From the NCBI GenBank assembly GCA_023954135.1, contig JAMLIN010000001.1, forward strand, positions 221,852-266,685: a stretch of DNA of 44,834 bases, written 5' to 3'. Of this stretch, positions 1 through 8,826 are shown piece by piece. Both the position numbers and the translations under genes were made by a program. The notes beneath the pieces are model-generated. The model had not been told where the DNA came from. It did no database searches and worked only from the letters and a program-made list of their open reading frames with translations. Source of the stretch: Burkholderiaceae bacterium. GTDB lineage: Bacteria; Pseudomonadota; Gammaproteobacteria; Burkholderiales; Burkholderiaceae_E. Every line of letters starts with the position of its first letter. The first letter of the stretch is position 1.

Positions 1-1
1 C

Positions 2-982
2 CTGTGCGCCTGCCTCGAGCTCGACGCCGAAGTGCGTTCGATGCTTGCCGTGCCGGCCAGCCACGTCACCGGCCTGATCGCGATCATCGTCGCGACGGTC
101 CACTGCGGCGGAACCGTGGTGATGATGCCGGAGTTCAAGGCGGGCGCCTTCCTCGAGCTCGCCGCCCGCGAGCGGGTCACTTACACGGTGCTGGTGCCGG
201 CGATGTACACCCTGTGCCTGATGCAGCCGGACCTCGATCGCCACGATCTCTCGAGCTGGCGCATCGGCGCCTACGGCGGCGCGCCGATGGCGGTGGCCAC
301 CATCGACGAGCTCGCCCGACGGCTGCCGGGCCTGCGCCTGGCCAATGCCTATGGCGCCACCGAAACCACGTCGCCGACCACGATCATGCCGCCCGAGGCG
401 ACGCGCGGGCATTCCGACAGCGTCGGCCGGGTCGTGCCCAATGGCGCGGTGGCGGTCCTCGACGACGAAGGCCGGGAGGTCGCACCCGGCGAGACCGGCG
501 AGCTCTGGATCGCCGGCCCGATGGTGGTGCGCGGCTACTGGGAGAACCCCGAGGCCGACGCCCGCGAGTTCTCCGGCGGCTGGTGGCACTCGGGCGACCT
601 CGGCTCCGTCGATGCCGAGGGCTTCGTGCGCGTGTTCGACCGCAAGAAGGACATGATCAACCGCGGCGGCTACAAGATCTTCTCCGTCGAGGTCGAGAAC
701 CGCCTGCTGGCCCGCCCCGGGGTGGTGGAGGCGGCCGTGATCGGCGCGCCCTGCCCCGTGCTGGGCGAGCGGGTGCACGCCTTCGTGGTCTGCGCCGATC
801 CCGCGCTCGACGGGGCCGCGCTGCGCGCCTGGTGCGCCGAGTCGCTCGCCGACTACAAGGTTCCCGAGACGGTCCGCTTCTCGGCCGAGCCGCTGCCGCG
901 CAACCCCAACGGCAAGGTGCTCAAGCGCCTGCTGCGCGAGCGCCTGCTGGCCGAGCTCGACGCCGGGCCGAAAGGCGACTGA
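2..982 (+). CDS. AMP-forming acyl-CoA synthetase, 5'-truncated by window edge
   Basis: Member of the adenylate-forming (ANL) superfamily that activates a carboxylic acid to its CoA thioester through an acyl-AMP. The frame is open from base 2, so the start and the N-terminal P-loop lie outside the window. Visible motifs in order are YGATETT (A5, about nt 350), the hinge region SGDLG, then DRKKDMINRGGYKI (A8, from nt 638), and the C-terminal catalytic lysine in NPNGKVLKR (codon 914-916). The C-terminal domain is therefore complete. Substrate cannot be read from the motifs; medium/long-chain fatty acid or aromatic acid are both possible. It converges on the LIV-type transporter genes, which is compatible with uptake followed by CoA activation, but the two are on opposite strands and not one operon. 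Confidence 0.93.
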   Translation: MCACLELDAEVRSMLAVPASHVTGLIAIIVATVHCGGTVVMMPEFKAGAFLELAARERVTYTVLVPAMYTLCLMQPDLDRHDLSSWRIGAYGGAPMAVATIDELARRLPGLRLANAYGATETTSPTTIMPPEATRGHSDSVGRVVPNGAVAVLDDEGREVAPGETGELWIAGPMVVRGYWENPEADAREFSGGWWHSGDLGSVDAEGFVRVFDRKKDMINRGGYKIFSVEVENRLLARPGVVEAAVIGAPCPVLGERVHAFVVCADPALDGAALRAWCAESLADYKVPETVRFSAEPLPRNPNGKVLKRLLRERLLAELDAGPKGD

Positions 983-985
983 AAA

Positions 986-1010
986 CGGCCGGCGCATGGT
1001 GCGCCGGCCG
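986..1010 (-). terminator. Rho-independent terminator-like hairpin between convergent genes
   Basis: Perfect 11-bp inverted repeat (CGGCCGGCGCA, 3-nt loop, TGCGCCGGCCG). Read on the minus strand the stem is followed by TTTTC, so it best suits termination of the leftward substrate-binding protein gene ending at 1070. It may also slow the rightward acyl-CoA synthetase transcript. Confidence 0.6.
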
Positions 1011-1069
1011 CGGTCCTGCGCGTCTCGCGGGACGGTCGCCGGCGACGGCGGCCAGTCCCGGGACGGTCC

Positions 1070-2269
1070 CTACTTCTCGATCACCTCGCCCTGGAGCTCC
1101 CAGGTCGATCCGTTGAACACGCCGAGCCACATGGCCTCGAGCGGCGCGTAGTCGTCGGCCGACGTCTGGATCTTCACGCCGGGCAGCAGCATCGGCAGCG
1201 CGAGGTCGAGGTTCGCCGCCTGCTTCATGACGTTCTCGCGGGTGAGGTCGTCTCCGGCCTGCTTGAGCACCTGCTCCATGGTCTGCGCGACCAGGTAGCC
1301 GTACACGTTGAAGGTGCTGGCCTTGTCGCCGGACGGATAGTACTTGTCCATCCAGGCCTCCCACTCCTTGAACGCCGCGTTGTCCTTCCACTGCGGATCG
1401 GTCGGGTCGATGTGGTAGAAGCCGCTCAGGATGCCCTTGGCGTTCTCGAGGCCCGCGGGCTTGAGCACGGCGCCCACCGAGTTCGACACGTTGTTGAGGT
1501 AGTGCACCGGCTTCCAGCCGATCTCGGCCGCCTTCTTGATCGCCTGCGCCGCGAACTTCGGCGTGGTGATGTTGAAGAAGGTGTCGGCGCCCGAGCCCTT
1601 GAGCGACACCATCTGGCTGTCGATGGTCGGGTCGGTGACCTCGTAGGAGACCTCCATGACGATCATGCTCTTGGCCTTGTCGCCCAGGCCTTCCTTGAAG
1701 CCGCCGAGGTAGTCCTTGCCGTAGTCGTCGTTCTGGTAAAGGATGCCGATCTTGGCGTCGGGCTTCGTCTGGAGGATGTGACGGGCGTAGATCGCGCCCT
1801 CGTCGTGGTAGTTCGGCTGCCAGCCCATCGTCCAGTGGAACTTCTTCGGATCGTTCCACTTCGATGCGCCGGTCGCCACGAACAGCTGCGGCACCTTGCG
1901 GCTGTTCATGTACTTGTGGATGGCGGAGTTGGACGGCGTGCCGAGCGGCTCCATGATCAGCAGGACCTCGTCCTGTTCCACGAGCTTGCGGGCCTGCTCG
2001 ACGGCGCGCGGCGGGCTGTAGCCGTCGTCGTAGGTGATGAAGTTGATCTTGCGACCGTTGATCCCGCCCTTGTCGTTGACCATGTCGAAATAGGCGGCGC
2101 TGGCCTTGCCGATCGTGCCGTAGGCCGATGCCGGACCGGAGTACGGCATCATGTTGCCGATCTTGATCTCCGTGTCGGTCACTCCGGGCCCGTACTCCTT
2201 GGCCTGGGTCGAGAGCGCGAGCAGGGCGAGCGAAGCGCCCACAAGAAGCTTCTTGTGAATCGAAAGCAT
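1070..2269 (-). CDS. LIV-type ABC transporter substrate-binding protein, copy 1
   Basis: Periplasmic binding protein of the type I (Leu/Ile/Val-binding) fold that delivers ligand to the LivHMGF-type permease. The chosen ATG at 2269 begins MLSIHKKLLVG, a typical Sec signal peptide with a hydrophobic core and probable cleavage after STQA before KEYGPG. An upstream in-frame extension is possible but would bury the signal peptide. The mature protein shows the family opening VTDTEIKIGN and the conserved NDDYGKDYLGG segment. Length 399 aa is normal. It is very similar along its whole length to the next gene (2444-3634), so the two arose by tandem duplication. The ligand is unknown. Family members in betaproteobacteria often carry aromatic or other organic acids rather than branched-chain amino acids. 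Confidence 0.95.
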   Translation of the reverse strand: MLSIHKKLLVGASLALLALSTQAKEYGPGVTDTEIKIGNMMPYSGPASAYGTIGKASAAYFDMVNDKGGINGRKINFITYDDGYSPPRAVEQARKLVEQDEVLLIMEPLGTPSNSAIHKYMNSRKVPQLFVATGASKWNDPKKFHWTMGWQPNYHDEGAIYARHILQTKPDAKIGILYQNDDYGKDYLGGFKEGLGDKAKSMIVMEVSYEVTDPTIDSQMVSLKGSGADTFFNITTPKFAAQAIKKAAEIGWKPVHYLNNVSNSVGAVLKPAGLENAKGILSGFYHIDPTDPQWKDNAAFKEWEAWMDKYYPSGDKASTFNVYGYLVAQTMEQVLKQAGDDLTRENVMKQAANLDLALPMLLPGVKIQTSADDYAPLEAMWLGVFNGSTWELQGEVIEK

Positions 2270-2369
2270 GCGGATTGGGTCTCTCTGTCTCGTGGATTGC
2301 AGGCCGGTTGGACACAGGGAGCGGACCGGCCGGCATCTCCGCATCCCCTGGCAACGATGATACGACGCA
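2270..2369 (-). repeat. Duplicated leader of substrate-binding protein copy 1
   Basis: The roughly 100 bp ahead of this gene match, with substitutions, the leader ahead of the second copy (3635-3730). Shared blocks include GCAGGCCG, GCATCCCCTG and ATGATACGACG (plus-strand reading). The last block reads TATCAT on the coding strand, about 90 nt before the start in both copies, and may be a -10 element; no good -35 is visible. Confidence 0.45.
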
Positions 2370-2376
2370 AGCGCGC

Positions 2377-2407
2377 GAAAGCGGCGGGTCCGGGACCCGC
2401 CGCTTTC
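2377..2407 (-). terminator. Hairpin terminator after substrate-binding protein copy 2
   Basis: Perfect 15-bp inverted repeat (GAAAGCGGCGGGTCC and its complement around a single G) lies 37 nt past the stop of the leftward gene ending at 2444. It is a very stable GC hairpin without a strong U-tract, so it could terminate or stabilise the 3' end. It separates the two duplicated genes into distinct transcripts. Confidence 0.5.
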
Positions 2408-2443
2408 ACGTAGTGGCTGACGCGTAGCGCCGGGCGGCGCCTG

Positions 2444-3634
2444 TTACATCTTCTCCTGCAGCTCCCAGCTCTTGCCGTTGAACTGGCCGATGTACTCGTC
2501 CTCGACCGGGGCGAAGTCGTCCGCGGAGGTCTTCACCTTGATCCCGGGCAGCAGCATCGGGATCTCGAAGTCCATGTTCGCCGCCTGCTTCATGACGTTC
2601 TCGCGGGTGAGATTGTCGCCGCAGGCCTTGAGCAGCTCCACCATGTTGTAGGCATGCGCATAGCCGATGACGTTGAACGAGCTCAGCTTGTCGCCGTCGG
2701 GCAGGTACTTGTCCATCCAGGCGGTCCACTCCTTGAAGTCCTTGTCGTCCTTCCACTGCGGATCGACCGGGTCCTTCAGGTAGAAGGCCGAGTAGATGCC
2801 CTTGGCGTTGTCCGTCCCGGCCGGATTGAGCACGGCGCCCACCGAGTTGGACACGCTGTTGAGGTAGTGCGTCGGCTTCCAGCCGATCTCGGCCGCCTTC
2901 TTGATCGCCTGCGCCGCGAACTTCGGCGTCGTGATGTTGACGAAGGTGTCCGCCCCCGAGCCCTTCAGGCTGACCATCTGGCTGTCGATGGTCGGATCGG
3001 TCACCTCGTACGACACCTCGGCCACCACCATCTTGCCGTACTGGTCGCCGAGGCCCTCCTTCAGGCCGTTGAGGTAGTCCTTGCCGTAGTCGTCGTTCTG
3101 GTAGAGGACGGCGACCTTCGCGTTCGGGTTGGTCTTCAGGATGTGCCTGGCGTAGTTCTTCGTCTCGTTGGGGTAGTTGGGCTGCCAGCCCATCGTCCAG
3201 GGGAAGTGCTTCGGGTCGTTCCACTTGGAAGCGCCCGTGGACAGGAACAGGTGCGGCACCTTCTTGCTGTTGACGTACTTGTGGATCGCCGTGTTGGACG
3301 GCGTCCCGAGCTGCGCCATGAGCAGCAGCACCTCGTCCTGCTCGACGAGCTTGCGGGTCTGCTCGACCGTCCGCGGCGGGCTGTAGCCGTCGTCATAGGT
3401 GATGTAGTTGATCTTGCGGCCGTTGATGCCGCCCTGGTCGTTGATGTACTTGAAGTACGCGGCATGGGCCTTGCCGATGGTGCCGTAGGCCGACGCCGGG
3501 CCGGAGTACGGCATGGTGTTGCCGATCTTGATCTCGGTATCGGTCACGCCGGGGCCGTACTCCTTGGCCTGGGACGAAAGCGCGAGCATGGCGAGCGAGG
3601 CGCCCACCAGTAACTTCCTGGAAATGGAAAGCAT
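2444..3634 (-). CDS. LIV-type ABC transporter substrate-binding protein, copy 2
   Basis: Paralogue of the 1070-2269 gene with the same fold and presumed role: ligand capture in the periplasm for the adjacent LIV-type permease. The ATG at 3634 (MLSISRKLLVG) follows a good ribosome binding site, AGAGGAGA, about nine bases upstream. A longer in-frame reading to 3961 has no such support. The signal peptide ends at SSQA, and the mature protein starts KEYGPGVTDTEIKIGN as in copy 1. Most differences are scattered substitutions in surface segments and near the C-terminus, while the hinge region around NDDYGKDYL and the stretch ITTPKFAAQAIKKAAEIGW are conserved. Length is 396 aa. Two binding proteins for one permease suggests a widened ligand range, which is inference. 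Confidence 0.95.
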   Translation of the reverse strand: MLSISRKLLVGASLAMLALSSQAKEYGPGVTDTEIKIGNTMPYSGPASAYGTIGKAHAAYFKYINDQGGINGRKINYITYDDGYSPPRTVEQTRKLVEQDEVLLLMAQLGTPSNTAIHKYVNSKKVPHLFLSTGASKWNDPKHFPWTMGWQPNYPNETKNYARHILKTNPNAKVAVLYQNDDYGKDYLNGLKEGLGDQYGKMVVAEVSYEVTDPTIDSQMVSLKGSGADTFVNITTPKFAAQAIKKAAEIGWKPTHYLNSVSNSVGAVLNPAGTDNAKGIYSAFYLKDPVDPQWKDDKDFKEWTAWMDKYLPDGDKLSSFNVIGYAHAYNMVELLKACGDNLTRENVMKQAANMDFEIPMLLPGIKVKTSADDFAPVEDEYIGQFNGKSWELQEKM

Positions 3635-3730
3635 GCGGACAGGTCTCCTCTGGGAGAGTGCAGGCCGATTGGACGCGGGATGCGGCCGGCCCGGCATTCC
3701 CGCATCCCCTGCGAAAGATGATACGACGTT
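3635..3730 (-). repeat. Duplicated leader of substrate-binding protein copy 2
   Basis: Counterpart of 2270-2369; see that entry. The coding-strand TATCAT lies at 3718-3723, about 86 nt ahead of the start. The remaining bases up to livM (3731-3899) show no gene and no clear terminator, so part of the binding-protein transcript may be read through from the liv operon. Confidence 0.45.
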
Positions 3731-3899
3731 CCACAGCCGGGTTTCCGGAACTGCTGAACGCTTCCGGATCGAACGACGCCGACATGCCGCGCATGCCCTG
3801 CGGAAATCCGATACGGCCAAATGGATCCGACTGTCTCCGATAGGTCTCTCTTTTCTTGTGAACCCGATCAATCCGCCGCTGGTCGCGCCGCGAACGACG

Positions 3900-4916
3900 C
3901 TAGCGACCGACGTTGCGCGTCTTCCATCGATACGACAGCTTCTGCAACAGGCCGGCCACACCGAACGGCATCACGTACATGAACACGATCAGGAAGATCC
4001 CGTAGACCGCCCAGGGCGCCGACTTCGAGATCTGGTCCGCCACGTTGGGGATGAACTGGATGAACAGCGCCCCGAAGATCGCCCCGTGGATCGACGCCAG
4101 CCCGCCGACCACGCAGCCGACCAGGAAGGTGATCGACAGCAGCGCGATGAAGCTGTCGGGCGCCACGAAGGCCACCACGATCGCCCCCAGCGCGCCGGCC
4201 ACCCCGGTGAACGCCGCCGAGACACCGAAGGTCAGCGACTTGAACACCGGCAGGTTGATCCCCATGGCCGCAGCCGCGGTCGGATGGTCGCGGATCGCGA
4301 TCAGCGCCCTGCCGACCCGCCCCTGCAGGAGATTGCGGGCAAGCCAGAACATCAGCAGCATGACGAGCAGGCAGACGAAGTACAGCCAGCGATCGTCGTT
4401 CATCTTCTGCCCGAACAGGCTGAAGGTGAACAGCGGCTCGGGCTTCATCAGCACGATCCCCTGCACGCCGCCGGTCCAGCCCTCGATCATCTTCCACTTC
4501 AGCAGCTGCGGCATCGCGACGGCCAGCGCGAAAGTGGCAAGCGCGAGGTAGTGACCCTCGAGGCGCAGGGCCGGAAAGCCCATCAGGAAACCGACCGCGA
4601 AACAGATGACGGCGGCCAGCGGCAGGGTCAGCCAGTAGGGCACGCTGGCGAGCTCCATGAGGATCGCGGCGGTATACGCCCCGACCGCGTAGAAGGCGCC
4701 ATGGCCGAGCGAGATCTGGCCGTTGTAGCCGGTGAGGATGTTCAGCCCGAGGATCGCGATCGCGTAGACCCAGACCAGGGTGAACTGGAACACCACGTAG
4801 TTCTTGACCAGGAACGGCAGGAGCACGACCGCGACCAGACCGACGATCCAGGTCAGCAGCTCCGGCCTGGACAGGCCGCGCGACGAATTCGGGGATCCCA
4901 TGAAGAGCGGCCTCAT
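3900..4916 (-). CDS. livM: LIV-type ABC transporter permease LivM
   Basis: Inner-membrane permease subunit, partner of LivH in the heterodimeric channel. The 338-aa protein is mostly hydrophobic helices and carries the LivM/LivH landmarks GLNILTGYNGQISLGHGAF near the N-terminus and RVGRALIAIRDHPTAAAAMGIN, the cytoplasmic coupling loop contacting the ATPases. Its ATG at 4914-4916 overlaps the livH stop in an ATGA, indicating translational coupling. An internal ATG at 4901 (MGSPNSS) is an alternative start. The longer open frame to 5636 is only the antisense-like shadow over livH. Confidence 0.95.
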   Translation of the reverse strand: MRPLFMGSPNSSRGLSRPELLTWIVGLVAVVLLPFLVKNYVVFQFTLVWVYAIAILGLNILTGYNGQISLGHGAFYAVGAYTAAILMELASVPYWLTLPLAAVICFAVGFLMGFPALRLEGHYLALATFALAVAMPQLLKWKMIEGWTGGVQGIVLMKPEPLFTFSLFGQKMNDDRWLYFVCLLVMLLMFWLARNLLQGRVGRALIAIRDHPTAAAAMGINLPVFKSLTFGVSAAFTGVAGALGAIVVAFVAPDSFIALLSITFLVGCVVGGLASIHGAIFGALFIQFIPNVADQISKSAPWAVYGIFLIVFMYVMPFGVAGLLQKLSYRWKTRNVGR

Positions 4917-5785
4917 ACGCGTGTCACCAGGTGCTTGCCGAACAGGCCGGCCGGCTTGACGGTCAGGATCCCGACGATCAGGATCAGCGCGACGGTGAGC
5001 TTGAGCTCGGTGCCGATCACATAGGCGCCGAGCAGGTTCTCGACGACCCCGACGATGAAGCCGCCGATCACCGCACCCCACGGATTGTCGATGCCGCCCA
5101 GCAGTGCGGCGGCGAACCCGTAGAGCAGGATCCCGGCCATCATGTTCGGGTCGAGGAACACCACCGGCGCGATCATCATGCCCGCGACGGCGCCGATGGC
5201 GGCGGCCAGCCCCCAGCCCAGCGCGAGCATCCAGGACACCCGGATGCCGACCAGCCGCGCCGAATCGGGGTTCTGGGCCGCGGCGCGCATCGCCAGCCCC
5301 ATCGGGGTGAAGCGGAAGAACGCGAAGAGCGCGAGCAGCATCAGGAGCGTGACCGCCACCGAGCCGATGTTGTGGGCCGAGAAGTAGCTCGTCGCATACC
5401 AGGCGTCGGCCGGGAACGGCGAGGGGAAGGCCTTGACCGTGTGCTCCCAGATCCAGCCGGCGACCGCGTTGAAGATCACCAGCAGGCCGATGAAGACGAT
5501 CACGTTGGTCAGGATCGGCGCCCGTTCGACCGGTCGCAGGATCACCCGCTGGATCGTCATGCCGGCGACGAAGGAGATCAGGATCGCCAGCAGGAAGGCG
5601 CTCCAGTAGGACAGCCCGTACTGCAGCAGCTGCCACCCGACGTAGGTGCTGAACATCGCCATTTCGCCCTGGGCGAAATTGATCAGGTGGGTCGACTGGT
5701 AGATCATCACCAGCGACAGGGCGAGCGCAGCGTAGATGCCGCCGGTGGCGAGACCGGCAACCAGCTGCTGAATGAATGCCTCCAT
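4913..5785 (-). CDS. livH: LIV-type ABC transporter permease LivH
   Basis: Inner-membrane permease subunit of 290 aa. The N-terminus LATGGIYAALALSLVMIYQSTHLINFAQGEMAMF is the diagnostic LivH signature, and the coupling segment MGLAMRAAAQNPDSARLVGI lies mid-protein. The ATG at 5785 is preceded by a GGGAG ribosome binding site. It starts 36 nt after livF and shares an ATGA with livM, so livG-F-H-M form one leftward operon. Ligand specificity is set mainly by the binding proteins downstream. Confidence 0.95.
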   Translation of the reverse strand: MEAFIQQLVAGLATGGIYAALALSLVMIYQSTHLINFAQGEMAMFSTYVGWQLLQYGLSYWSAFLLAILISFVAGMTIQRVILRPVERAPILTNVIVFIGLLVIFNAVAGWIWEHTVKAFPSPFPADAWYATSYFSAHNIGSVAVTLLMLLALFAFFRFTPMGLAMRAAAQNPDSARLVGIRVSWMLALGWGLAAAIGAVAGMMIAPVVFLDPNMMAGILLYGFAAALLGGIDNPWGAVIGGFIVGVVENLLGAYVIGTELKLTVALILIVGILTVKPAGLFGKHLVTRV

Positions 5786-5821
5786 GAGTACTCCCGATCC
5801 CCTGATGTTTCCGATCCCGGC

Positions 5822-6535
5822 TCAGAAGCCGAGATAGGCCTTGCGTACCGTCTCGTCGTTCTTGATCTTCTCGCTCGTGCCGGAGATCACCACCCTGCCC
5901 GTCTCGAGCAGATAGGCGTTGTCGGCGAGATCGAGCGCGAGAGACGCGTTCTGCTCGACCAGCAGCATGCTGACGCGATCCTCGGTGTTGATGCGCCGCA
6001 TGATCTCGAAGATCTCGGCGACGATCAGGGGCGCGAGGCCGAAGGATGGTTCGTCGAGCAGCAGCAGGCGCGGACGCAGCATCAGGGCGCGGCTGATCGC
6101 CAGCATCTGCTGCTCGCCGCCCGAAAGGGTGCCGGCCTGCTGGTGACGCCGCTCGCGCAGGCGCGGGAAACGCTCGTACATGCGCTCGATGTCCTCGGCG
6201 ACCCCGCGCTTGTCGCGACGGACATAGGCGCCCAGGCGCAGGTTGTCCTCGACCGATACGCCGGTGAAGGTGCCGCGACCGTCGGGCACATGCGCGATGC
6301 CGAGACGCACGACGTCCTCGGTGGCCATGCCGACGAGCTCCTTGCCGCCGAACCGGATCGAGCCGCTCGTCCGGCAGACCTGGCAGAGGGCGCGCAGGGT
6401 GGTGGTCTTGCCGGCGCCGTTGGCCCCGAGGATCGCGGTGATGCCGCCTTCCTCGAGGCTGAACGCGATGTCGAACAGGACCTTGGTCGCGCCGTAGGAA
6501 GCGTCGAGCTTGCTGACTTCGAGCAGACGGCTCAT
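5822..6535 (-). CDS. livF: LIV-type ABC transporter ATP-binding protein LivF
   Basis: Cytoplasmic ATPase subunit of 237 aa. Visible motifs are Walker A GANGAGKTT, signature LSGGEQQMLAISRAL, Walker B LLLLDEPSFGLAP and the H-loop region in LVEQNASLAL, where an asparagine follows the usual glutamine as in other LivF proteins. The ATG at 6535 overlaps the livG stop in ATGA, so the two ATPases are translationally coupled. A longer open frame reaching 7528 runs over livG and is not real. Confidence 0.95.
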   Translation of the reverse strand: MSRLLEVSKLDASYGATKVLFDIAFSLEEGGITAILGANGAGKTTTLRALCQVCRTSGSIRFGGKELVGMATEDVVRLGIAHVPDGRGTFTGVSVEDNLRLGAYVRRDKRGVAEDIERMYERFPRLRERRHQQAGTLSGGEQQMLAISRALMLRPRLLLLDEPSFGLAPLIVAEIFEIMRRINTEDRVSMLLVEQNASLALDLADNAYLLETGRVVISGTSEKIKNDETVRKAYLGF

Positions 6536-7320
6536 GACGCCTCCGCCGCGGCAGGCGCGCCGAGATAGGCCGCGATCACGTCGGGATGCGACTGGATGTG
6601 CGCCGGGGTGCCCTCGGCGATCTTGGCGCCGAAGTTCAGCACGACGATGTGATCGGAGACTTCCATCACCAGGCTCATGTGGTGCTCCACCAGCAGCACC
6701 GTGATGCCGAACTGGTTGGTCACCATCCGGATCATGTCGGCAAGGCCGGAGAGCTCTTCGTGGTTGAGCCCCGCGGCCGGCTCGTCGAGCAGCAGCAGCT
6801 TCGGCTCGGCGGCAAGCGCGCGCGCGAACTCGACCCGCTTCTGGATGCCGAACGGCAGGGCCCCCACCGGATGGTCGGCGTGGCGGCCGAGATCGAAGGC
6901 GGTGATCAGCTCGTCGGCCCGCTGCATCAGGCGGCGCTCCTCGGAGCGCACCGCCGGCAGGTTGAGAAAACTGCCCAGGAAGCCGGCGCCCGAGCGGCAA
7001 TGGGCACCGACCATGATGTTCTGGCGCACCGACATGGTGCCGAACATCGCGAGATTCTGGAAGGTCCGGCCGATGCCCAGGCCGGCCATGTCGTGGACCG
7101 GGACGTTGGTGATCGACTTGCCTTCGAACAGGATGTCGCCGGACTCGTAGGAATAGAGCCGCGACAGGCAGTTGAAGAGCGTCGTCTTGCCAGCGCCGTT
7201 GGGCCCGATCAGGCCGCACACGCCGCCCTTGGGGACATCGAAACTGACTGCGTCGAGTGCGGTGATGCCGCCGAAGCGGACTGTCACTCCCCGCACGCTG
7301 AGAAGCGGATCGCTGCTCAC
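6532..7320 (-). CDS. livG: LIV-type ABC transporter ATP-binding protein LivG
   Basis: Second ATPase subunit, 262 aa, first gene of the operon. Walker A is GPNGAGKTT, Walker B LLLLDEPAAGLN, followed by the LivG extension and H-loop VEHHMSLVMEVSD. The signature reads LPFGIQKRVEFARAL instead of LSGGQ, a variant I regard as normal in this subfamily. The start is GTG at 7320 with AAGGAG ten bases upstream. A promoter candidate lies at 7500-7528. Confidence 0.95.
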   Translation of the reverse strand: MSSDPLLSVRGVTVRFGGITALDAVSFDVPKGGVCGLIGPNGAGKTTLFNCLSRLYSYESGDILFEGKSITNVPVHDMAGLGIGRTFQNLAMFGTMSVRQNIMVGAHCRSGAGFLGSFLNLPAVRSEERRLMQRADELITAFDLGRHADHPVGALPFGIQKRVEFARALAAEPKLLLLDEPAAGLNHEELSGLADMIRMVTNQFGITVLLVEHHMSLVMEVSDHIVVLNFGAKIAEGTPAHIQSHPDVIAAYLGAPAAAEAS

Positions 7321-7499
7321 TCCGTGGTGTCTCCTTCAGGTAGCCCGGCCGGCGCGCCCACGACAGGTGGGCAGGAAAGCGCCTGGCCTTCACAGCGGAT
7401 CGACGCTCGCTGGCCAGTTCGATGTTCGGACAGTGGGTGATGAAGATGCGTCTTGCGGATCCCGTTCGACTGCCAGGCCATGGCAGTGTGGTGGGGCAG

Positions 7500-7528
7500 T
7501 TTATATTCATCGATGCCTCGATGCACAA
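7500..7528 (-). promoter_or_regulatory. Predicted sigma-70 promoter of the livGFHM operon
   Basis: Read on the minus strand: TTGTGC, 17-bp spacer, TATAAA. It lies about 180 nt ahead of the livG GTG in the 308-bp divergent region 7321-7628, which holds no gene. The leader between promoter and livG is long; I see no recognisable riboswitch in it. No equally good promoter was seen for the rightward gene at 7629. Confidence 0.5.
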
Positions 7529-7628
7529 TCGAGAAACTACTTATGGACTTGCAGCGCTCGCGCGCCGGTGACGAATCACGAATCCAGCCCGCCGCGGGCC
7601 GCGCGAATCCGCTCCGAAGGATCGATGG

Positions 7629-8756
7629 ATGAACGACAGCAGCAACCGCAAGCCGTCCGGCGCCGCCCGCCTCTTCGAGCCGGTCGAGATCGCCGGACTT
7701 CGTCTCGCCAACCGGGTGGTGATGGCCCCGATGACACGATCCTTCTCGCCAGGCGGCGTTCCGGGCCCCGATGTCGCGGCCTACTACCGCCGCCGCGCCG
7801 AGCAGGATGTCGGCCTCATCATCACCGAAGGCACGGCGGTCGACCGGCCGGCGGCGGCCAATGATCCGGGCGTGCCGCACTTCCATGGCGAGGCCGCGCT
7901 TGCAGGCTGGGAGCAGGTGGTGGCGTCGGTGCATGCCGTGGGCGGGAGGATCTGGCCGCAGCTCTGGCACGTCGGCGCGCTGCGCAGCGGCTCGGGCAGC
8001 TGGCGACCGCCGCAGCCCTTCGAGAGCCCCTCGGGGATCTCGCGCCCGGGGCGTGAATCCGGCGTCGCGATGACCGAAGCCGATGTCGAGGCGACGATCG
8101 CCGCCTTCGCCCGCGCCGCCGCCGATGCGAAGCGGCTCGGGTTCGACGGCGTCGAGCTGCACGGTGCGCACGGCTATCTGATCGACCAGTTCTTCTGGGA
8201 AGGCAGCAACCAGCGCACCGACCGCTTCGGCGGCGCCACGCTGGCCGAGCGGACCCGCTTCGCCTGCGAGGCGATCCGCGCGGTGCGCCGCGCCACCGGC
8301 CCGGGCTTCCCGATCTGCATCCGCCTGTCGCAATGGAAGCAGCAGGATTTCCCTGCCCGGCTCGCGCACTCTCCCGAAGAGATGGCGAGCTGGCTCGAAC
8401 CGATGGTCGATGCCGGGGTCGATGTGCTGCACTGCTCGACACGGCGGTTCTGGGAGCCGGAATTCGAGGGATCGGAGCTGAACTTCGCCGGCTGGGCGAA
8501 GAAGCTCACCGGCCTGCCGACGATCACCGTGGGCTCGGTCGGCCTCTCGGGGGAATTCGTCGCCTCCTTCGGCGGCGAGAGATCCGAACCGGCCTCGCTC
8601 GATGAACTGCTGCGTCGCCTGGATCGCGAGGAGTTCGACCTCGTCGCCGTCGGGCGAGCCCTGATCGCCGATGCCGACTGGGCCCGCAAGGTACGCGAAG
8701 GCCGTTTCGCCGAACTCGGCGCCTACGACCGGAGCGTGCTCGCCAGGCTCGCGTAG
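7629..8756 (+). CDS. Old yellow enzyme family NADH:flavin oxidoreductase
   Basis: FMN-dependent ene-reductase type TIM barrel, 375 aa, expected to be cytoplasmic and to reduce activated C=C bonds with NAD(P)H. Seen: the N-terminal LFEPVEIAGLRLANRVVMAPMTRSFS, the FMN/substrate motif GVELHGAHGYLIDQFF with His178 and His181, the NQRTDRFGG loop, and the C-terminal phosphate-binding VAVGRALIADADW. These fit the classical OYE/NemA-like class. Start ATG at 7629 follows GAAGGAT; an ATG four bases earlier is out of frame. It diverges from the liv operon. Natural substrate is unknown. Confidence 0.93.
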   Translation: MNDSSNRKPSGAARLFEPVEIAGLRLANRVVMAPMTRSFSPGGVPGPDVAAYYRRRAEQDVGLIITEGTAVDRPAAANDPGVPHFHGEAALAGWEQVVASVHAVGGRIWPQLWHVGALRSGSGSWRPPQPFESPSGISRPGRESGVAMTEADVEATIAAFARAAADAKRLGFDGVELHGAHGYLIDQFFWEGSNQRTDRFGGATLAERTRFACEAIRAVRRATGPGFPICIRLSQWKQQDFPARLAHSPEEMASWLEPMVDAGVDVLHCSTRRFWEPEFEGSELNFAGWAKKLTGLPTITVGSVGLSGEFVASFGGERSEPASLDELLRRLDREEFDLVAVGRALIADADWARKVREGRFAELGAYDRSVLARLA

Positions 8757-8826
8757 GAACCGTGAACGGCGTCATCACGGCTCCCGGCTTTCCGCACAGG
8801 CACCCGCGGCCCGCTAGAATCGCGGC

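Noticed and set aside
6532-7320. LivG signature LPFGIQKRVE instead of LSGGQ as a possible defect
   Set aside because: This kind of variant is normal among LivG-type ATPases; Walker motifs and H-loop are intact.
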